Assembly (NCBI RefSeq): GCF_036417355.1
Contig: NZ_CP143889.1
Location: 1 to 64,000 of the forward strand
Direction: 5' to 3'
DNA: 64,000 nt
DNA from: Akkermansia sp. RCC_12PD
Lineage (GTDB): Bacteria > Verrucomicrobiota > Verrucomicrobiia > Verrucomicrobiales > Akkermansiaceae
Below, in pieces: positions 9,413-20,695 of the stretch. Within the stretch, counting starts at the first letter, position 1. Every line of letters begins with the position of its first letter. The translations under genes were made by a program, and so were the position numbers. Under the pieces are notes generated by a model that was not told where the DNA came from, searched no databases, and saw only the letters and a program-made list of their open reading frames with translations.

Positions 9413-9855
9413 TATTAATTATCCACTAAAACGTCAACAAGGAATTCAGGAACACGCCCCCCTGGAAAAACCTGCATACTGCGTAGATCGGCATATGCGT
9501 CCTCCTTCCCTGCCACAGGCGAACCACTCTGTCCTCCACTTTTTCAGAGCCATTCAATCGCACGAGCAACACTGCGGCTCCCACGGCAGAGTGCCAAAAG
9601 CCTTTTACCGCGGCTGTTTATTTCAAGACACTGCGACCTTTTCTTCAACGCCTCAAAGAAACGTCAGGAAAACATCATGGCCGCGGCAGTTATTAACAAT
9701 GGTATTTTCATCATGTTGAATTGTCCTCAACTTACTAGAAACGTCCCATCCGGGCAGGATCAATCCGTAGCGGAGCTCCGGGCCTTTGAACTTGATTTGC
9801 AGACGGGGAACCGCTACCCTGAACCGACTTTCAACGCATACCCCCGCACAGAAAC
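9413..9855. other. Intergenic region with pheA leader hairpin
   Basis: This 443-base gap between two divergent genes carries no convincing coding sequence. The notable feature is an extended stem at 9768-9816, ending 39 bases before pheA: TAGCGG (9768-9773) pairs with CCGCTA (9811-9816). After an AG/AA internal loop, CTCCG (9776-9780) pairs with CGGGG (9804-9808). It could be a cis-acting RNA element for pheA, but I recognise no known riboswitch class and no T-tract follows it. Confidence 0.4.
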
Positions 9856-11013
9856 ATGGAGAACACGCACCACGGAGAATCCCCCTCTCCGGACACCCCC
9901 GCCCCGCAGCAGAAAAACGGAAAAACGGACGAACAGACCATCGCCCTGACCAAGGCGAGGCTGGCCATTGACGAGGTGGACGCCCAAATCGTGGAACTGC
10001 TTAAAACCCGTGCCCAATGGGTTCATGAAGTCGGCCGCATCAAGAAAGCGGACAACTCCCCCATCTTCGTTCCGGAACGGGAAACGGCTCTGCTGGGCAA
10101 GCTGAACCGCCTGAATGCGGGCGTTCTCCCGGAATCCTCCCTGCAAGCCATTTACCGGGAAATCATCTCCTGCTCCTTCTTCCTGGAAGGAGGGCTGACC
10201 ATCGCCTACCTGGGCCCCAAGGGAACCTGGAGCCACCAGGCGGCGCTCAAGCAATTCGGAAAAAGCTGCGAGCTTATTCCCTGCCAGAGCTTCAAGGACG
10301 TGTTTGACATGGTGGACCGCGGGAAAGCCCAATACGGCGTGGTGCCCATAGAAAACTCCTCGGAAGGCTCCGTGACCGCCGTCATGGACCTCTTTGTCAC
10401 CTCCAGTCTGAAAATCTGCGCCCAGATCAATCTGAACATCCGCAACAGCCTGATGGCCGCCATTCCGCGCGAACACATCCGCATCCTTTATTCCCATCCC
10501 CAGGTTCTCGGACAGACGCGGGACTGGATTCTCCGGCGTTACCCGAATGCGGAGCTCGTGGAAACCTCCTCCACCACCAAGGCCAGCATCCTGGCCAAGG
10601 AAAACGCCGCCATGGGCGCGGCCTCCCTGGGCTGTCCCCTCGCAGCGGAACTGTTCGGCCTGAACATTCTGGAGGAAGACGTGCAGGACCAGGCATGCAA
10701 CACCACGCGCTTTGCCGTCATCGGCCGCCAGGACACCCGGCCCAGCGGCCGGGACCGCACCTCCCTGCTGATCCGCATCCAGCACAAGCCGGGAACCCTG
10801 GCGGAAGTGATCGACTGCTTCCAGCGGCACGGCATCAACCTGATACGCATTGAATCCCGCCCTTCCAAAGCCATCAACTGGGAATACGTCTTCCATATAG
10901 ACGCCGTGGGACACGCCCTGGAATCCCCGCTCCGGGAAACCCTGGAGGAACTGGAACAGCACTGTTCCATGCTGAAAATCCTGGGCAGTTACGCGGACAC
11001 GGACGTTGTCTGA
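9856..11013 (+). CDS. pheA: Chorismate mutase / prephenate dehydratase (P-protein)
   Basis: This bifunctional enzyme converts chorismate to prephenate and then phenylpyruvate, the committed route to phenylalanine. The 385 residues comprise a chorismate mutase type II domain (about 28-110, with the Arg/Lys-rich KTRAQWVHEVGRIK), a prephenate dehydratase domain (about 115-290, starting IAYLGPKGTWSHQAA and ending with the catalytic TTRFAVIG motif) and a C-terminal ACT domain (about 300-385) with the phenylalanine-binding ESRPS motif. The ACT domain implies feedback inhibition by phenylalanine. The ATG lacks a clear Shine-Dalgarno sequence. The first 25 residues are low-complexity and Pro-rich. 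Confidence 0.95.
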   Translation: MENTHHGESPSPDTPAPQQKNGKTDEQTIALTKARLAIDEVDAQIVELLKTRAQWVHEVGRIKKADNSPIFVPERETALLGKLNRLNAGVLPESSLQAIYREIISCSFFLEGGLTIAYLGPKGTWSHQAALKQFGKSCELIPCQSFKDVFDMVDRGKAQYGVVPIENSSEGSVTAVMDLFVTSSLKICAQINLNIRNSLMAAIPREHIRILYSHPQVLGQTRDWILRRYPNAELVETSSTTKASILAKENAAMGAASLGCPLAAELFGLNILEEDVQDQACNTTRFAVIGRQDTRPSGRDRTSLLIRIQHKPGTLAEVIDCFQRHGINLIRIESRPSKAINWEYVFHIDAVGHALESPLRETLEELEQHCSMLKILGSYADTDVV

Positions 11014-11068
11014 TCTGCGCAGCCTTCCTTTTCCCTTTACAGAACCAGCACCTATTTTCCGCAAAACC

Positions 11069-12721
11069 ATGAACATTTCCACAATCGCCGCACTGGCTCT
11101 TTCCCTAGGACTTCCGGCCTGGTCCCAGCAGCCCGTCACCAAAATCGTCCGGGAAAACGGCCAGCCGACGCTGGCACTGGACGAAGGATTTGTGCGGGGA
11201 CTAAAACAGGAAAGTTCTATCCACAAAGCAGACGGAGCCCCCCCCCCTGCCCCCGCCGGGCCCCATGCGGAACCATGGAGCCATGTATTCTCCCCTTCAG
11301 TTCCGGAGCTGCCTATGGCCGCCGACTCCAACCATGCCGCCGTCAGGGAAACCGCGGCGGAACGCAACCGGCGCATGAAATGGTGGAGGGACGCCAAATT
11401 CGGCATGTTCATTCACTACGGCCTGTACTCCGGACTGGCCGGAGAATGGAAGGGCAAGCCCGGCGGTTCCGAATGGATTCAAAAAAACGTGGAAGTGGAT
11501 ACGGACACGTACGCCTCCGAAGCGCTCCCCCTCTTCAAGCCGCGGGAAGGCGTCACGGAAGAATGGGCACAGCTGGCCCGGGATGCGGGCTGCCGGTACG
11601 TGGTGCTCACCAGCAAGCACCATGAAGGCTTCGGCCTCTTCGACAGTGCGCAGACGGACTATGACGCCAAAAGCCAGATCGACCGGGACATCGTCCGGGA
11701 ATACGCGGAATCCTGCCGCAAGCGCGGCCTGAAGGTAGGCCTGTACCACTCCGTGATCGACTGGCACCACCCGTCCTACGACAACACGATCTGCCCGGAC
11801 CTCTGCTACCCGGCCGGACAGGCGGAAATGCTCAAAAAAAAGAACATTCCGCGCGACCACTCCGCCTACCAGAAATACCTGCACGCCCAGGTGAGGGAAC
11901 TGATGGCCAGCTACGCCCCCATAGACATCATGTGGTGGGACTACTCCCAGGGGGCCATGGAAGGGGAAAAGGGCTGGAAGGCCCCGGAACTCATGGAAAT
12001 GGCACGCTCCATCAATCCCGGAGTCATCATGAACAACCGCCTGTACGCCTACTCCGGACTGAACCAGAACCAGGCGGGCACCCTGGACCTGCGCTGCGGG
12101 GACTACATCACGCCGGAACGCTTCATTCCGCGGCACGGCTATCCCGGCGTGGACTGGGAAACCTGCATGACGGTGAGCGACAAATGGGGCTATAACCGCT
12201 ATGACACCAATGTCAAATCCCCGGAGGTCATCATCGAAAAACTCGTGGAATGCGTCACGAAAGGCGGCAACCTGCTGCTGAACGTCAACCCGAAGGCGGA
12301 CGGCACCGTTCCGGAAAAAGTGGCCGCCGCGATGCGCGGCGTTGGACAGTGGCTCAGACTCAATGCGGAAGCCGTGTACGGCACGCGCGCCTGGACGGAA
12401 CTGGACCAGCCCGCTTCCATCAATGAACAGGGAGACATCTTCGTTTTCCTGATCCCCCCGCCGGACAAGGGCCCCGCGGAACCTCCCAGCGAAGGAACCA
12501 TGAAGGAACTGACGGAAGGCACGGAATACGCCCGCATGCAGCCCCTGGACGCCACCGGATATGAGGACGATGAAGGAGTCTCCGTCACCCTGCCGGCAGG
12601 CTATACCAAAGCGGTCCTGCTGGGCGACAATGCCGCCCTGCCCGTTGCGGATGGAAAAATCCTGTTCAAGGCCCACGAACACTCCAAATCTCCCTGTTCC
12701 GTCATCAAACTGAGCAAATAG
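11069..12721 (+). CDS. Exported GH29 alpha-L-fucosidase
   Basis: GH29 enzymes release alpha-linked L-fucose with retention of configuration. After an N-terminal Sec signal (ATG at 11069; cleavage likely near SWSQ/Q, residues 15-20) and a Pro-rich stretch, the catalytic barrel starts at RMKWWRDAKFGMFIHYG. HEGFGLFDS and the nucleophile-bearing IDIMWWDYSQ motif follow, then GGNLLLNVNPKADG. The frame is open upstream to a TTG inside pheA, but only the 11069 start gives a signal peptide. Export fits removal of terminal fucose from mucin O-glycans. It stands alone between pheA and ligA, with ligA starting 24 bases after its stop. Confidence 0.93.
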   Translation: MNISTIAALALSLGLPAWSQQPVTKIVRENGQPTLALDEGFVRGLKQESSIHKADGAPPPAPAGPHAEPWSHVFSPSVPELPMAADSNHAAVRETAAERNRRMKWWRDAKFGMFIHYGLYSGLAGEWKGKPGGSEWIQKNVEVDTDTYASEALPLFKPREGVTEEWAQLARDAGCRYVVLTSKHHEGFGLFDSAQTDYDAKSQIDRDIVREYAESCRKRGLKVGLYHSVIDWHHPSYDNTICPDLCYPAGQAEMLKKKNIPRDHSAYQKYLHAQVRELMASYAPIDIMWWDYSQGAMEGEKGWKAPELMEMARSINPGVIMNNRLYAYSGLNQNQAGTLDLRCGDYITPERFIPRHGYPGVDWETCMTVSDKWGYNRYDTNVKSPEVIIEKLVECVTKGGNLLLNVNPKADGTVPEKVAAAMRGVGQWLRLNAEAVYGTRAWTELDQPASINEQGDIFVFLIPPPDKGPAEPPSEGTMKELTEGTEYARMQPLDATGYEDDEGVSVTLPAGYTKAVLLGDNAALPVADGKILFKAHEHSKSPCSVIKLSK

Positions 12722-15058
<2,337 letters not shown>

Positions 15059-15474
15059 CAAGAGACCGTACAATACTCCTTACCGGATAAACGGTTCTTC
15101 CCAAAACGGGGAAACCGGAACCAGCATTTCCTGTATCCCGGTTTCCATCCGGTCCGGAAAGCCGCCCCTTCTCCGGAGCTATTGGAACAAAAAAAAGCAC
15201 GGAACCGGGCATTTCAGAAAGCCCGGATTACCGGCCTTCCAGCCGCTTCTCCGCGAGGAGGCGCCATCCTGCCATCCCTTTTCTTCCGCTCCGCACGAAG
15301 AAAAAGCGGCCCTCCCGCCGGAAATCTCCGGAATACGGAAAAACGCGGCTTTCCATGAGCTTCTTCCCCTTTTCACTCCTGCCTTTTTCCTCCCCATCCT
15401 TCAGACAAAATTAATTCCCGGAGTATGCAAAAAACGCTTGCTACGAAACTCCATCTGCGCCCTAATGTCCGCAT
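15059..15474. other. Intergenic region, no gene seen
   Basis: This gap between ligA and pgsA has no convincing coding frame. It contains a perfect hairpin CCGGGC/GCCCGG at 15205-15210 and 15221-15226. On the minus strand the hairpin is followed after eight bases by a run of eight T, but no minus-strand gene ends here. No promoter was assigned with confidence. Confidence 0.5.
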
Positions 15475-16083
15475 ATGCTGAATCTGCCGAATACCATTAC
15501 CCTGACGAGAATCGCGTTGGTGGTCGTCTTCACGGCAGTCATCAGCCTGGCGGCCCAACATCCCTGGGGATATCCGGCCGCGCTGATCGTCTTTGTGCTG
15601 GCCGCGTGCACGGACTGGCTGGACGGCTATCTGGCACGCCGCCTAAACCAGGTCACCACCTTCGGCAAGCTCATTGACCCCCTGGCGGATAAAATAGCCG
15701 TCTCCGCGGCTTTCATCTACCTGACGGCCGCCGGGCTGTGCCCGTTCTGGGTCACCATCATTATCATCAGCCGGGAATTCCTGGTCACCGGCCTGCGCCA
15801 GATCGCCCAGGACCACGGAGTCATCATTCCCGCAGGAACCTCCGGAAAATGGAAAACGGCCTTCCAGCTGGCCTTCTGCATCGGCTGCCTGCTGGCGCTG
15901 ACCTGGGTGCACACGCCGGAATACATTCCGTCCATCCTGTCCCCGGTGGCCTCCCTCTGCCACTGGCAGGGCGACGGAATCACCAATTTCCTGTATCAAT
16001 TCACACTCTGGGGCGCCGTCATCCTGACCGTGTACTCGGGAGCCGTCTACTGCGTGGGCGCACGCAAATTTTTACAGCGCTGA
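15475..16083 (+). CDS. pgsA: CDP-diacylglycerol-glycerol-3-phosphate 3-phosphatidyltransferase
   Basis: PgsA makes phosphatidylglycerol phosphate from CDP-diacylglycerol and glycerol 3-phosphate at the inner membrane, the first step towards phosphatidylglycerol and cardiolipin. The 202-residue protein carries the complete CDP-alcohol phosphotransferase signature DG-x2-AR-x8-G-x3-D-x3-D, read as DGYLARR...GKLIDPLADK (about 46-69), and about five membrane segments. The start MLNLPNTITLTRIAL is the usual PgsA N-terminus, which fixes the ATG at 15475. It is convergent with the SHD1 gene. Confidence 0.93.
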   Translation: MLNLPNTITLTRIALVVVFTAVISLAAQHPWGYPAALIVFVLAACTDWLDGYLARRLNQVTTFGKLIDPLADKIAVSAAFIYLTAAGLCPFWVTIIIISREFLVTGLRQIAQDHGVIIPAGTSGKWKTAFQLAFCIGCLLALTWVHTPEYIPSILSPVASLCHWQGDGITNFLYQFTLWGAVILTVYSGAVYCVGARKFLQR

Positions 16084-16325
16084 AATACAGTAGCTTAACG
16101 ATCCCCTCACGTATTTGTCAGGTTTCCTTAAAGGAATATATTTCATTTTCCAATGGATTTTTTTTTGCTTAGAAAAGGTTATCTTCTTTCACTCATTCCC
16201 TGTGTGAGAAAACATGCGATATTCCTCTCCTCTCGCTCTTTGAATTCAGGATTACAACCTTGAATCCTTCAAGTTGTACTATCCGTTTTTCTGAAAGTGA
16301 ATACTTTCATTGCTTTTAAACAATT

Positions 16326-17576
16326 TCACTTATCCTTGATATTGCGTTCTGCAAAAACATTAAGAGGATCGTCATGTTTAGCAGTAGGTTTGGAACCAAT
16401 AGCCGCTTTCGATTTTCGTTTGGCAGCCTCTCCCCATAATTTTTCCAGAGAAATCGGATTTCCTCTTAAATCATATCGCCCAAGAGCAAAATTTTTACTG
16501 TCCAGGTCAAAATAGTAATTCCTATGATCATTCCTTGGATAACAAAGAGTTTTTTTACCCGGTGCAGAAGCAAAAAATTGCAATGAGCCTTCTTCGGAAT
16601 TACGAAGTGAAATCTTTCCGTCTTGATCTAGCAAAATGAACAAGGAATAAAAAATACCCTTTCTTGCATCGTAGGTGTGCCATCGCGTCCACTCACCATC
16701 CCTTGTCCCACCTCTCATTCCGCCCAAACGGAGAACTCCGTCATCTCCCTGCTCAAAAAAAGTTTGCACAACATATAAATAATTTTTGCTGTCTTCCCTG
16801 TACCAGGCGACATATTTTACGTTATCCCCTTGATTTTCTCCTTTTCTATTTACACAAATACCAAATACAACTATTTTTTCATCATTCCCTGAGTATAAAG
16901 TATCCCATTGTTCAAGATATACATATCTTTCATCCAACGTATAGCGTGATTCCTGCATCACACTTTTCCACTCAGGTTCGTTGGCATATACGGGGGTAGG
17001 CAGGTATTCTCCGGTAAAAAGGTTTTTACGTTGGGAAATAGTTTTTTTCTTTTCTAAAATTTTATTCAGATACTTCAAATTAAATGAATTGTCTTCTTTC
17101 AAAAAATCCTTTGGATATTTGAAATGATATTCACTCACGTGTTTAAAAAGTGCATCAATAACATATTGATAGTATTTTACTCCCTCCTCAGGCGCGAGGC
17201 GTTTTTGCTTCGCTTCAGCAAGAAATTCGACAAAAGGATGGTTTCTTCCGTTCTTGCCAGAATCTGAAAGGTCAACTTTTCCTTCTCTGCTTTCCTTCTG
17301 CAGCTGATCATCCAGTAGCTGTTGATCGGTCTTCGAAAGTTTTTCCCACAAAATGGTTTTCACTTTTCCATCATTCACGAGCAAGCGAATTTTATTTCCT
17401 TCTCTTCCCTCATACGTTGCCTTCAATTGATGCCCCGTAACCGCCGTCCAAATTCGGGGTTTGCTTAAATCAACAAACTCTCCGCCTTGAGCAAAAGCAA
17501 CCCAACAGCCACCGCAACACAAGGTCAACATCATCCAAAAAGGAAAAAATGCCTTTTTTATCGTCTTATAGTTCAT
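16326..17576 (-). CDS. Exported SHD1-domain protein
   Basis: The 416-residue protein has a Sec-type signal (hydrophobic core AFFPFWMMLTLCCGGCWVAFA, cleavage near residue 30). A module at about 36-95 matches the SLA1 homology domain 1 pattern: RIWTAVTGHQLKATYEGREG, a KIRLLVNDGK strand, then LWEKLSKTDQQLL. SHD1 modules are common in exported proteins of Planctomycetota and Verrucomicrobiota, where their ligand is unknown. The remaining 300 residues show no motif I recognise. The gene is clearly AT-richer than its neighbours and stands alone, convergent with pgsA, so horizontal or rapidly evolving origin is plausible. Confidence 0.7.
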   Translation of the reverse strand: MNYKTIKKAFFPFWMMLTLCCGGCWVAFAQGGEFVDLSKPRIWTAVTGHQLKATYEGREGNKIRLLVNDGKVKTILWEKLSKTDQQLLDDQLQKESREGKVDLSDSGKNGRNHPFVEFLAEAKQKRLAPEEGVKYYQYVIDALFKHVSEYHFKYPKDFLKEDNSFNLKYLNKILEKKKTISQRKNLFTGEYLPTPVYANEPEWKSVMQESRYTLDERYVYLEQWDTLYSGNDEKIVVFGICVNRKGENQGDNVKYVAWYREDSKNYLYVVQTFFEQGDDGVLRLGGMRGGTRDGEWTRWHTYDARKGIFYSLFILLDQDGKISLRNSEEGSLQFFASAPGKKTLCYPRNDHRNYYFDLDSKNFALGRYDLRGNPISLEKLWGEAAKRKSKAAIGSKPTAKHDDPLNVFAERNIKDK

Positions 17577-17597
17577 AACTGTGGAAAAGAATTTAGA

Positions 17598-17821
17598 TAA
17601 ATGGAAATTAGACGGATTGAGAATCCGCTATCATATTTATCTGCCACCACAAAAAATACGATATACACAATACTCGAAGTACTATCCATAAAAGATATAC
17701 ACAAAATCTATCAACCACTAATATTTTTTCTTTCCCAACTACACCAAGCGAATAGACAACAAAGTAACATACAAAGAACAATTTATGCTTGACGCGGATT
17801 CTCAACCCGCATTTTCATTTA
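17598..17821. repeat. Inverted-repeat-bounded AT-rich element (about 224 bp)
   Basis: Two arms about 30 bases long face each other: 17598-17628 and the reverse complement of 17794-17821. They share TAAATGRAAAT and, innermost, TTGAGAATCCGC, with a two-base gap and a few mismatches. Each inner arm can also fold alone (CGGATT-gag-AATCCG at 17613-17627). The enclosed 165 bases are AT-rich and hold no convincing gene. The layout is that of a small non-autonomous mobile element or paired-arm repeat, but no target duplication was established. Confidence 0.4.
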
Positions 17822-18169
17822 ACCACACTTAAAATCAAGTGGGTGGAAGAAACTTCCGTAACCGCACAACATGGCTCCGGATGACAGCGGCAGCCGACTT
17901 ATCAGAGTTTTCGGCAGTACCGGGAAATGGAGCCATAACGCCTAAAATGTTTTTATTTCTCTTGACGGCTCCCTTCCACCGTGCTTTTATGGATTTGTTC
18001 CCGCCGAATGGAAGCTTGGTTGTTCATTTGATGGTCATTGCGGTTGGCGGGATACGGGCGTCTCCGTATTGATTCTTTCAGTATCGCTTCCGGCGGATTT
18101 TTTCCCTGCCATTTTGTGATTCCGTCAGTTCACTGCAGCCGGGACGCATTCACAGACAAAGAAATCAAT
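17822..18169 (+). other. Long leader region upstream of DEAD-box gene
   Basis: These 348 bases hold no convincing gene. The helicase frame is open back to 18038, but the conserved Q motif starts only after the ATG at 18170, so this looks like non-coding leader. Hairpin-forming bases CCACACTT/AAGTG-GGTGG lie at its beginning (about 17822-17845). DEAD-box helicase genes often have long regulated leaders; whether this one does is inference. Confidence 0.4.
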
Positions 18170-19435
18170 ATGGTATCCACCACATTCAGGGAGCTTGGCT
18201 TGTCGGCTCCCATTCTCCGCCAACTGGAGAAACTGGAGTACAAGACCCCCACCCCCATTCAGGCCGCCTGCATCCCCATGCTGCTGCAGAAAAAGGACCT
18301 GATGGGACTGGCGCAGACCGGTACGGGAAAAACCGCCGCCTTCGCCCTGCCCCTCATTCAACACTTTTCCGAACATCCCGCCAAACCCCGGCCACGAAAG
18401 GTCAGGGCGCTCATCCTGAGCCCCACCCGGGAGCTGGCTTCACAGATTCACGACAACATCACGGCGTATGCCAAGGGACAGAACCTGTCCACGGCCGTCA
18501 TCTTCGGCGGCGTGGGGTATGCCCCCCAGTTCCGCAAACTGGCGGCGGGCCTGGACATTCTGGTTGCTACGCCGGGCAGGCTGATCGACCATCTGGAACG
18601 CCAGACCGTCAATCTGGACCAGGTGGAAACCCTGATTCTGGATGAAGCCGACCACATGCTGGACATGGGCTTCGCCCCGGCCCTGAAAAAAATCGTGTCC
18701 AAAATTCCCCGGCAGCGCCACACCCAGATGTTCTCCGCCACCATGCCGGACAACATCCGGCAACTGGCCCAGGCCTTCCTCCAGGAACCGGAAACGGTCA
18801 TGGTCACGCCTCCCTCCGCCACGGCGGACCGGGTGGAACAATCCCTCTGCATGGTCCGCTCCCAGGCGGACAAAAGGCCCTGCACGCTGGACCTGCTGGA
18901 ACAGCGCCAACATCCGGGACGCACCCTCATCTTCACCCGCACCAAGCACGGAGCCAACCGGCTGGCCTCCTTCCTCACCGGCAGGGACTATCCGGCCTCC
19001 GCCATCCACGGGGATAAAAGCCAGGGTACGCGGGAGCGCATGCTCCGCGAATTCCGCTCCGGGGAAACGCCCATTCTCGTCGCTACGGACATCGCGGCCC
19101 GCGGCATCGACGTCAAGGACGTCCAGCTCGTCATCAACTATGACCTGCCGGCGGAATCGGAAGTTTACGTACACCGCATAGGCCGTACTGCCCGCGCCGG
19201 AGCCGACGGACAGGCGATTGCCCTGTGCGCTCCGGATGAAGTCGGAAAGGCCCGGGATATCCACAAAATGCTCGGACGCGTCCTTCCCGTGCATGCCTCC
19301 AGCACGGAACTCCCGGCAGAACTGCTGACCGTTCCCGGTGCTGACAGGAGGCAGAAAAATTCCGCCCGGGAAAACGGTGCCCCCTCCCGCAGGCAATCAC
19401 GTAACGGATACAGCCGCAGCCGTTCACGCAGATAG
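18170..19435 (+). CDS. DEAD-box ATP-dependent RNA helicase (RhlE-like)
   Basis: This enzyme unwinds short RNA duplexes using ATP. In the 421-residue protein the full motif series is visible: Q motif with TPTPIQ, motif I AQTGTGKT, PTRELA, DEAD in LDEADHML, SAT in MFSATMP, then ARGIDV and HRIGRTARAG. The short basic, Arg/Ser-rich C-terminal tail resembles RhlE-type helicases of ribosome assembly and cold adaptation. I chose the ATG at 18170 because upstream residues of the open frame (to 18038) have no family similarity. An exported small protein is encoded 137 bases downstream. Confidence 0.93.
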   Translation: MVSTTFRELGLSAPILRQLEKLEYKTPTPIQAACIPMLLQKKDLMGLAQTGTGKTAAFALPLIQHFSEHPAKPRPRKVRALILSPTRELASQIHDNITAYAKGQNLSTAVIFGGVGYAPQFRKLAAGLDILVATPGRLIDHLERQTVNLDQVETLILDEADHMLDMGFAPALKKIVSKIPRQRHTQMFSATMPDNIRQLAQAFLQEPETVMVTPPSATADRVEQSLCMVRSQADKRPCTLDLLEQRQHPGRTLIFTRTKHGANRLASFLTGRDYPASAIHGDKSQGTRERMLREFRSGETPILVATDIAARGIDVKDVQLVINYDLPAESEVYVHRIGRTARAGADGQAIALCAPDEVGKARDIHKMLGRVLPVHASSTELPAELLTVPGADRRQKNSARENGAPSRRQSRNGYSRSRSRR

Positions 19436-19572
19436 TGAAAGGACGCCGAAAGAACCCGGATTTTAACCATTCAAAAAAATGTTTGAACGCAATCCGGGGG
19501 AAAACGGTCTCACTTGCTACAGACGGTCCGCCGGGCCGTTGCAGCCGGGAAACCCAAACCAAGGTTTCACTC

Positions 19573-20178
19573 ATGAAAATCCTGTCGTTAATCACTAAAA
19601 CGCTGTGCGCGGGCACCATCAGTTCCCTCGCCTGCCAGGCCGCCGTTCTGGCTTACGCGGATGAAGTGCCCTCCACCTTCGTGGAAGGCAAGCATTCCCC
19701 GGAAGTAGCCAGTTACGTGCAGAGCATCGCAGGCGTGGCGCTGGCATCAGGAATTCATGATTATGACGAGAACGCAACCAACAGCTATCAAGTGCTTGCC
19801 CAGGTGCTCAACAGCGGCAATGTCACCAACCTGCCGGACGACCTGAAGCGGGCCATTGAGATGCTGACCAGCTACGTTCCCGACCCGAATGCAACCATCC
19901 AGCCTATCCTGACCAAACAGCAGATAGAGCGCATGGAACACATGGCGGACCGGATCGAAAACCTTATTGAGGAAAAATACGGGGTGGACCTGGAAGACTG
20001 CATGAAAATCATGCAGCATGCGCTGGCTCCTTCCATCCCCGCCATCCTCCGCTCCTGTGACATGGAAGGCGCCAAACTGCCGACCACCACGGTTTTCCGC
20101 CCCAAGCTGGGCAAGGCGCTGAGTGAAGCCTACGCCAAACTCGCCGCGCCAGCACTTCCCGCCGCCAAGGCGGATTGA
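19573..20178 (+). CDS. Small exported hypothetical protein
   Basis: This is a 201-residue protein of unknown function. It starts with a Sec-type signal (MKILSLITKTLCAGTISSLACQAAVLAYA, cleavage near ADE at about 29-31) and is otherwise predicted mostly helical, with acidic and Met-containing segments (MEHMADRIENLIEEKYGV near 118-135). No catalytic motif or cysteine pair is evident. The reading frame extends upstream to 19435, but the ATG at 19573 gives the signal peptide. A strong terminator appears only about 270 bases downstream, so its transcript may carry a long structured 3' part. Confidence 0.7.
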   Translation: MKILSLITKTLCAGTISSLACQAAVLAYADEVPSTFVEGKHSPEVASYVQSIAGVALASGIHDYDENATNSYQVLAQVLNSGNVTNLPDDLKRAIEMLTSYVPDPNATIQPILTKQQIERMEHMADRIENLIEEKYGVDLEDCMKIMQHALAPSIPAILRSCDMEGAKLPTTTVFRPKLGKALSEAYAKLAAPALPAAKAD

Positions 20179-20446
20179 CCGAACCATCAAAGACGACCGG
20201 GAAGATAATCCCGATTCTACGGCATGCGGAACCCGCGACAGGTTCCCTTACTGAATAAGCCGAAAGAAACGGGATGATCTCTCCGGCCGCCTGGAACGGC
20301 CCCGCCGCCGCACCGGCGACCACGCAACACTTTCCGGATGTCTCCGATCCAGAGCCGATCCTTCGGAACGCGGTGCCCATGATGCACCCATTTCATTCCC
20401 AAGCAACGGCCTGCAACATCGGAACAACCGGGTGATGCACCCCCAA
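20179..20446 (+). ncRNA. Candidate structured RNA or long 3' UTR
   Basis: These 268 GC-rich bases have no convincing coding frame and run directly into a strong intrinsic terminator. They contain several short perfect hairpins: CGGGA/TCCCG at 20198-20213, GGTGC/GCACC at 20372-20388 and GGGTG/CACCC at 20430-20442. The motif GATGCACCC occurs twice. I could not match it to RNase P, SRP, tmRNA or 6S RNA by eye. It may be a free small RNA or the untranslated end of the preceding gene. Confidence 0.3.
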
Positions 20447-20490
20447 AGGCCCTGTCCACGCACCGCGGAAGGACGGGGCCTCTTTTATTT
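20447..20490 (+). terminator. Intrinsic terminator
   Basis: AGGCCCTGTCC (20447-20457) pairs with GGACGGGGCCT (20471-20481), with one G-T pair in 11. CTTTTATTT follows. It lies far beyond the last stop codon (20178) and 206 bases before the GH109 start. Confidence 0.75.
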
Positions 20491-20695
20491 CCTGAAGTGC
20501 CTCCTTTCACCCGTATTCGTCCCCGGCTTGCGCCTCTTCCCGCTCCCGTGGAAAACAGCGGTGAAACTCCTCTGCCCTCCCCACTGTTATTTAAAAAGCC
20601 GTGGACTTTTTGCATCATTCGTGAAAGAAAGATTTTCAAAACCCGGTATCTATGGCAACCTGAGGATTCCATCCTCCCTCACATACTATTCATTC

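Noticed and set aside
9419-9427. TTATCCACT, one base from the DnaA box TTATCCACA
   Set aside because: A single near match without a cluster or AT-rich unwinding region is not evidence for an origin.
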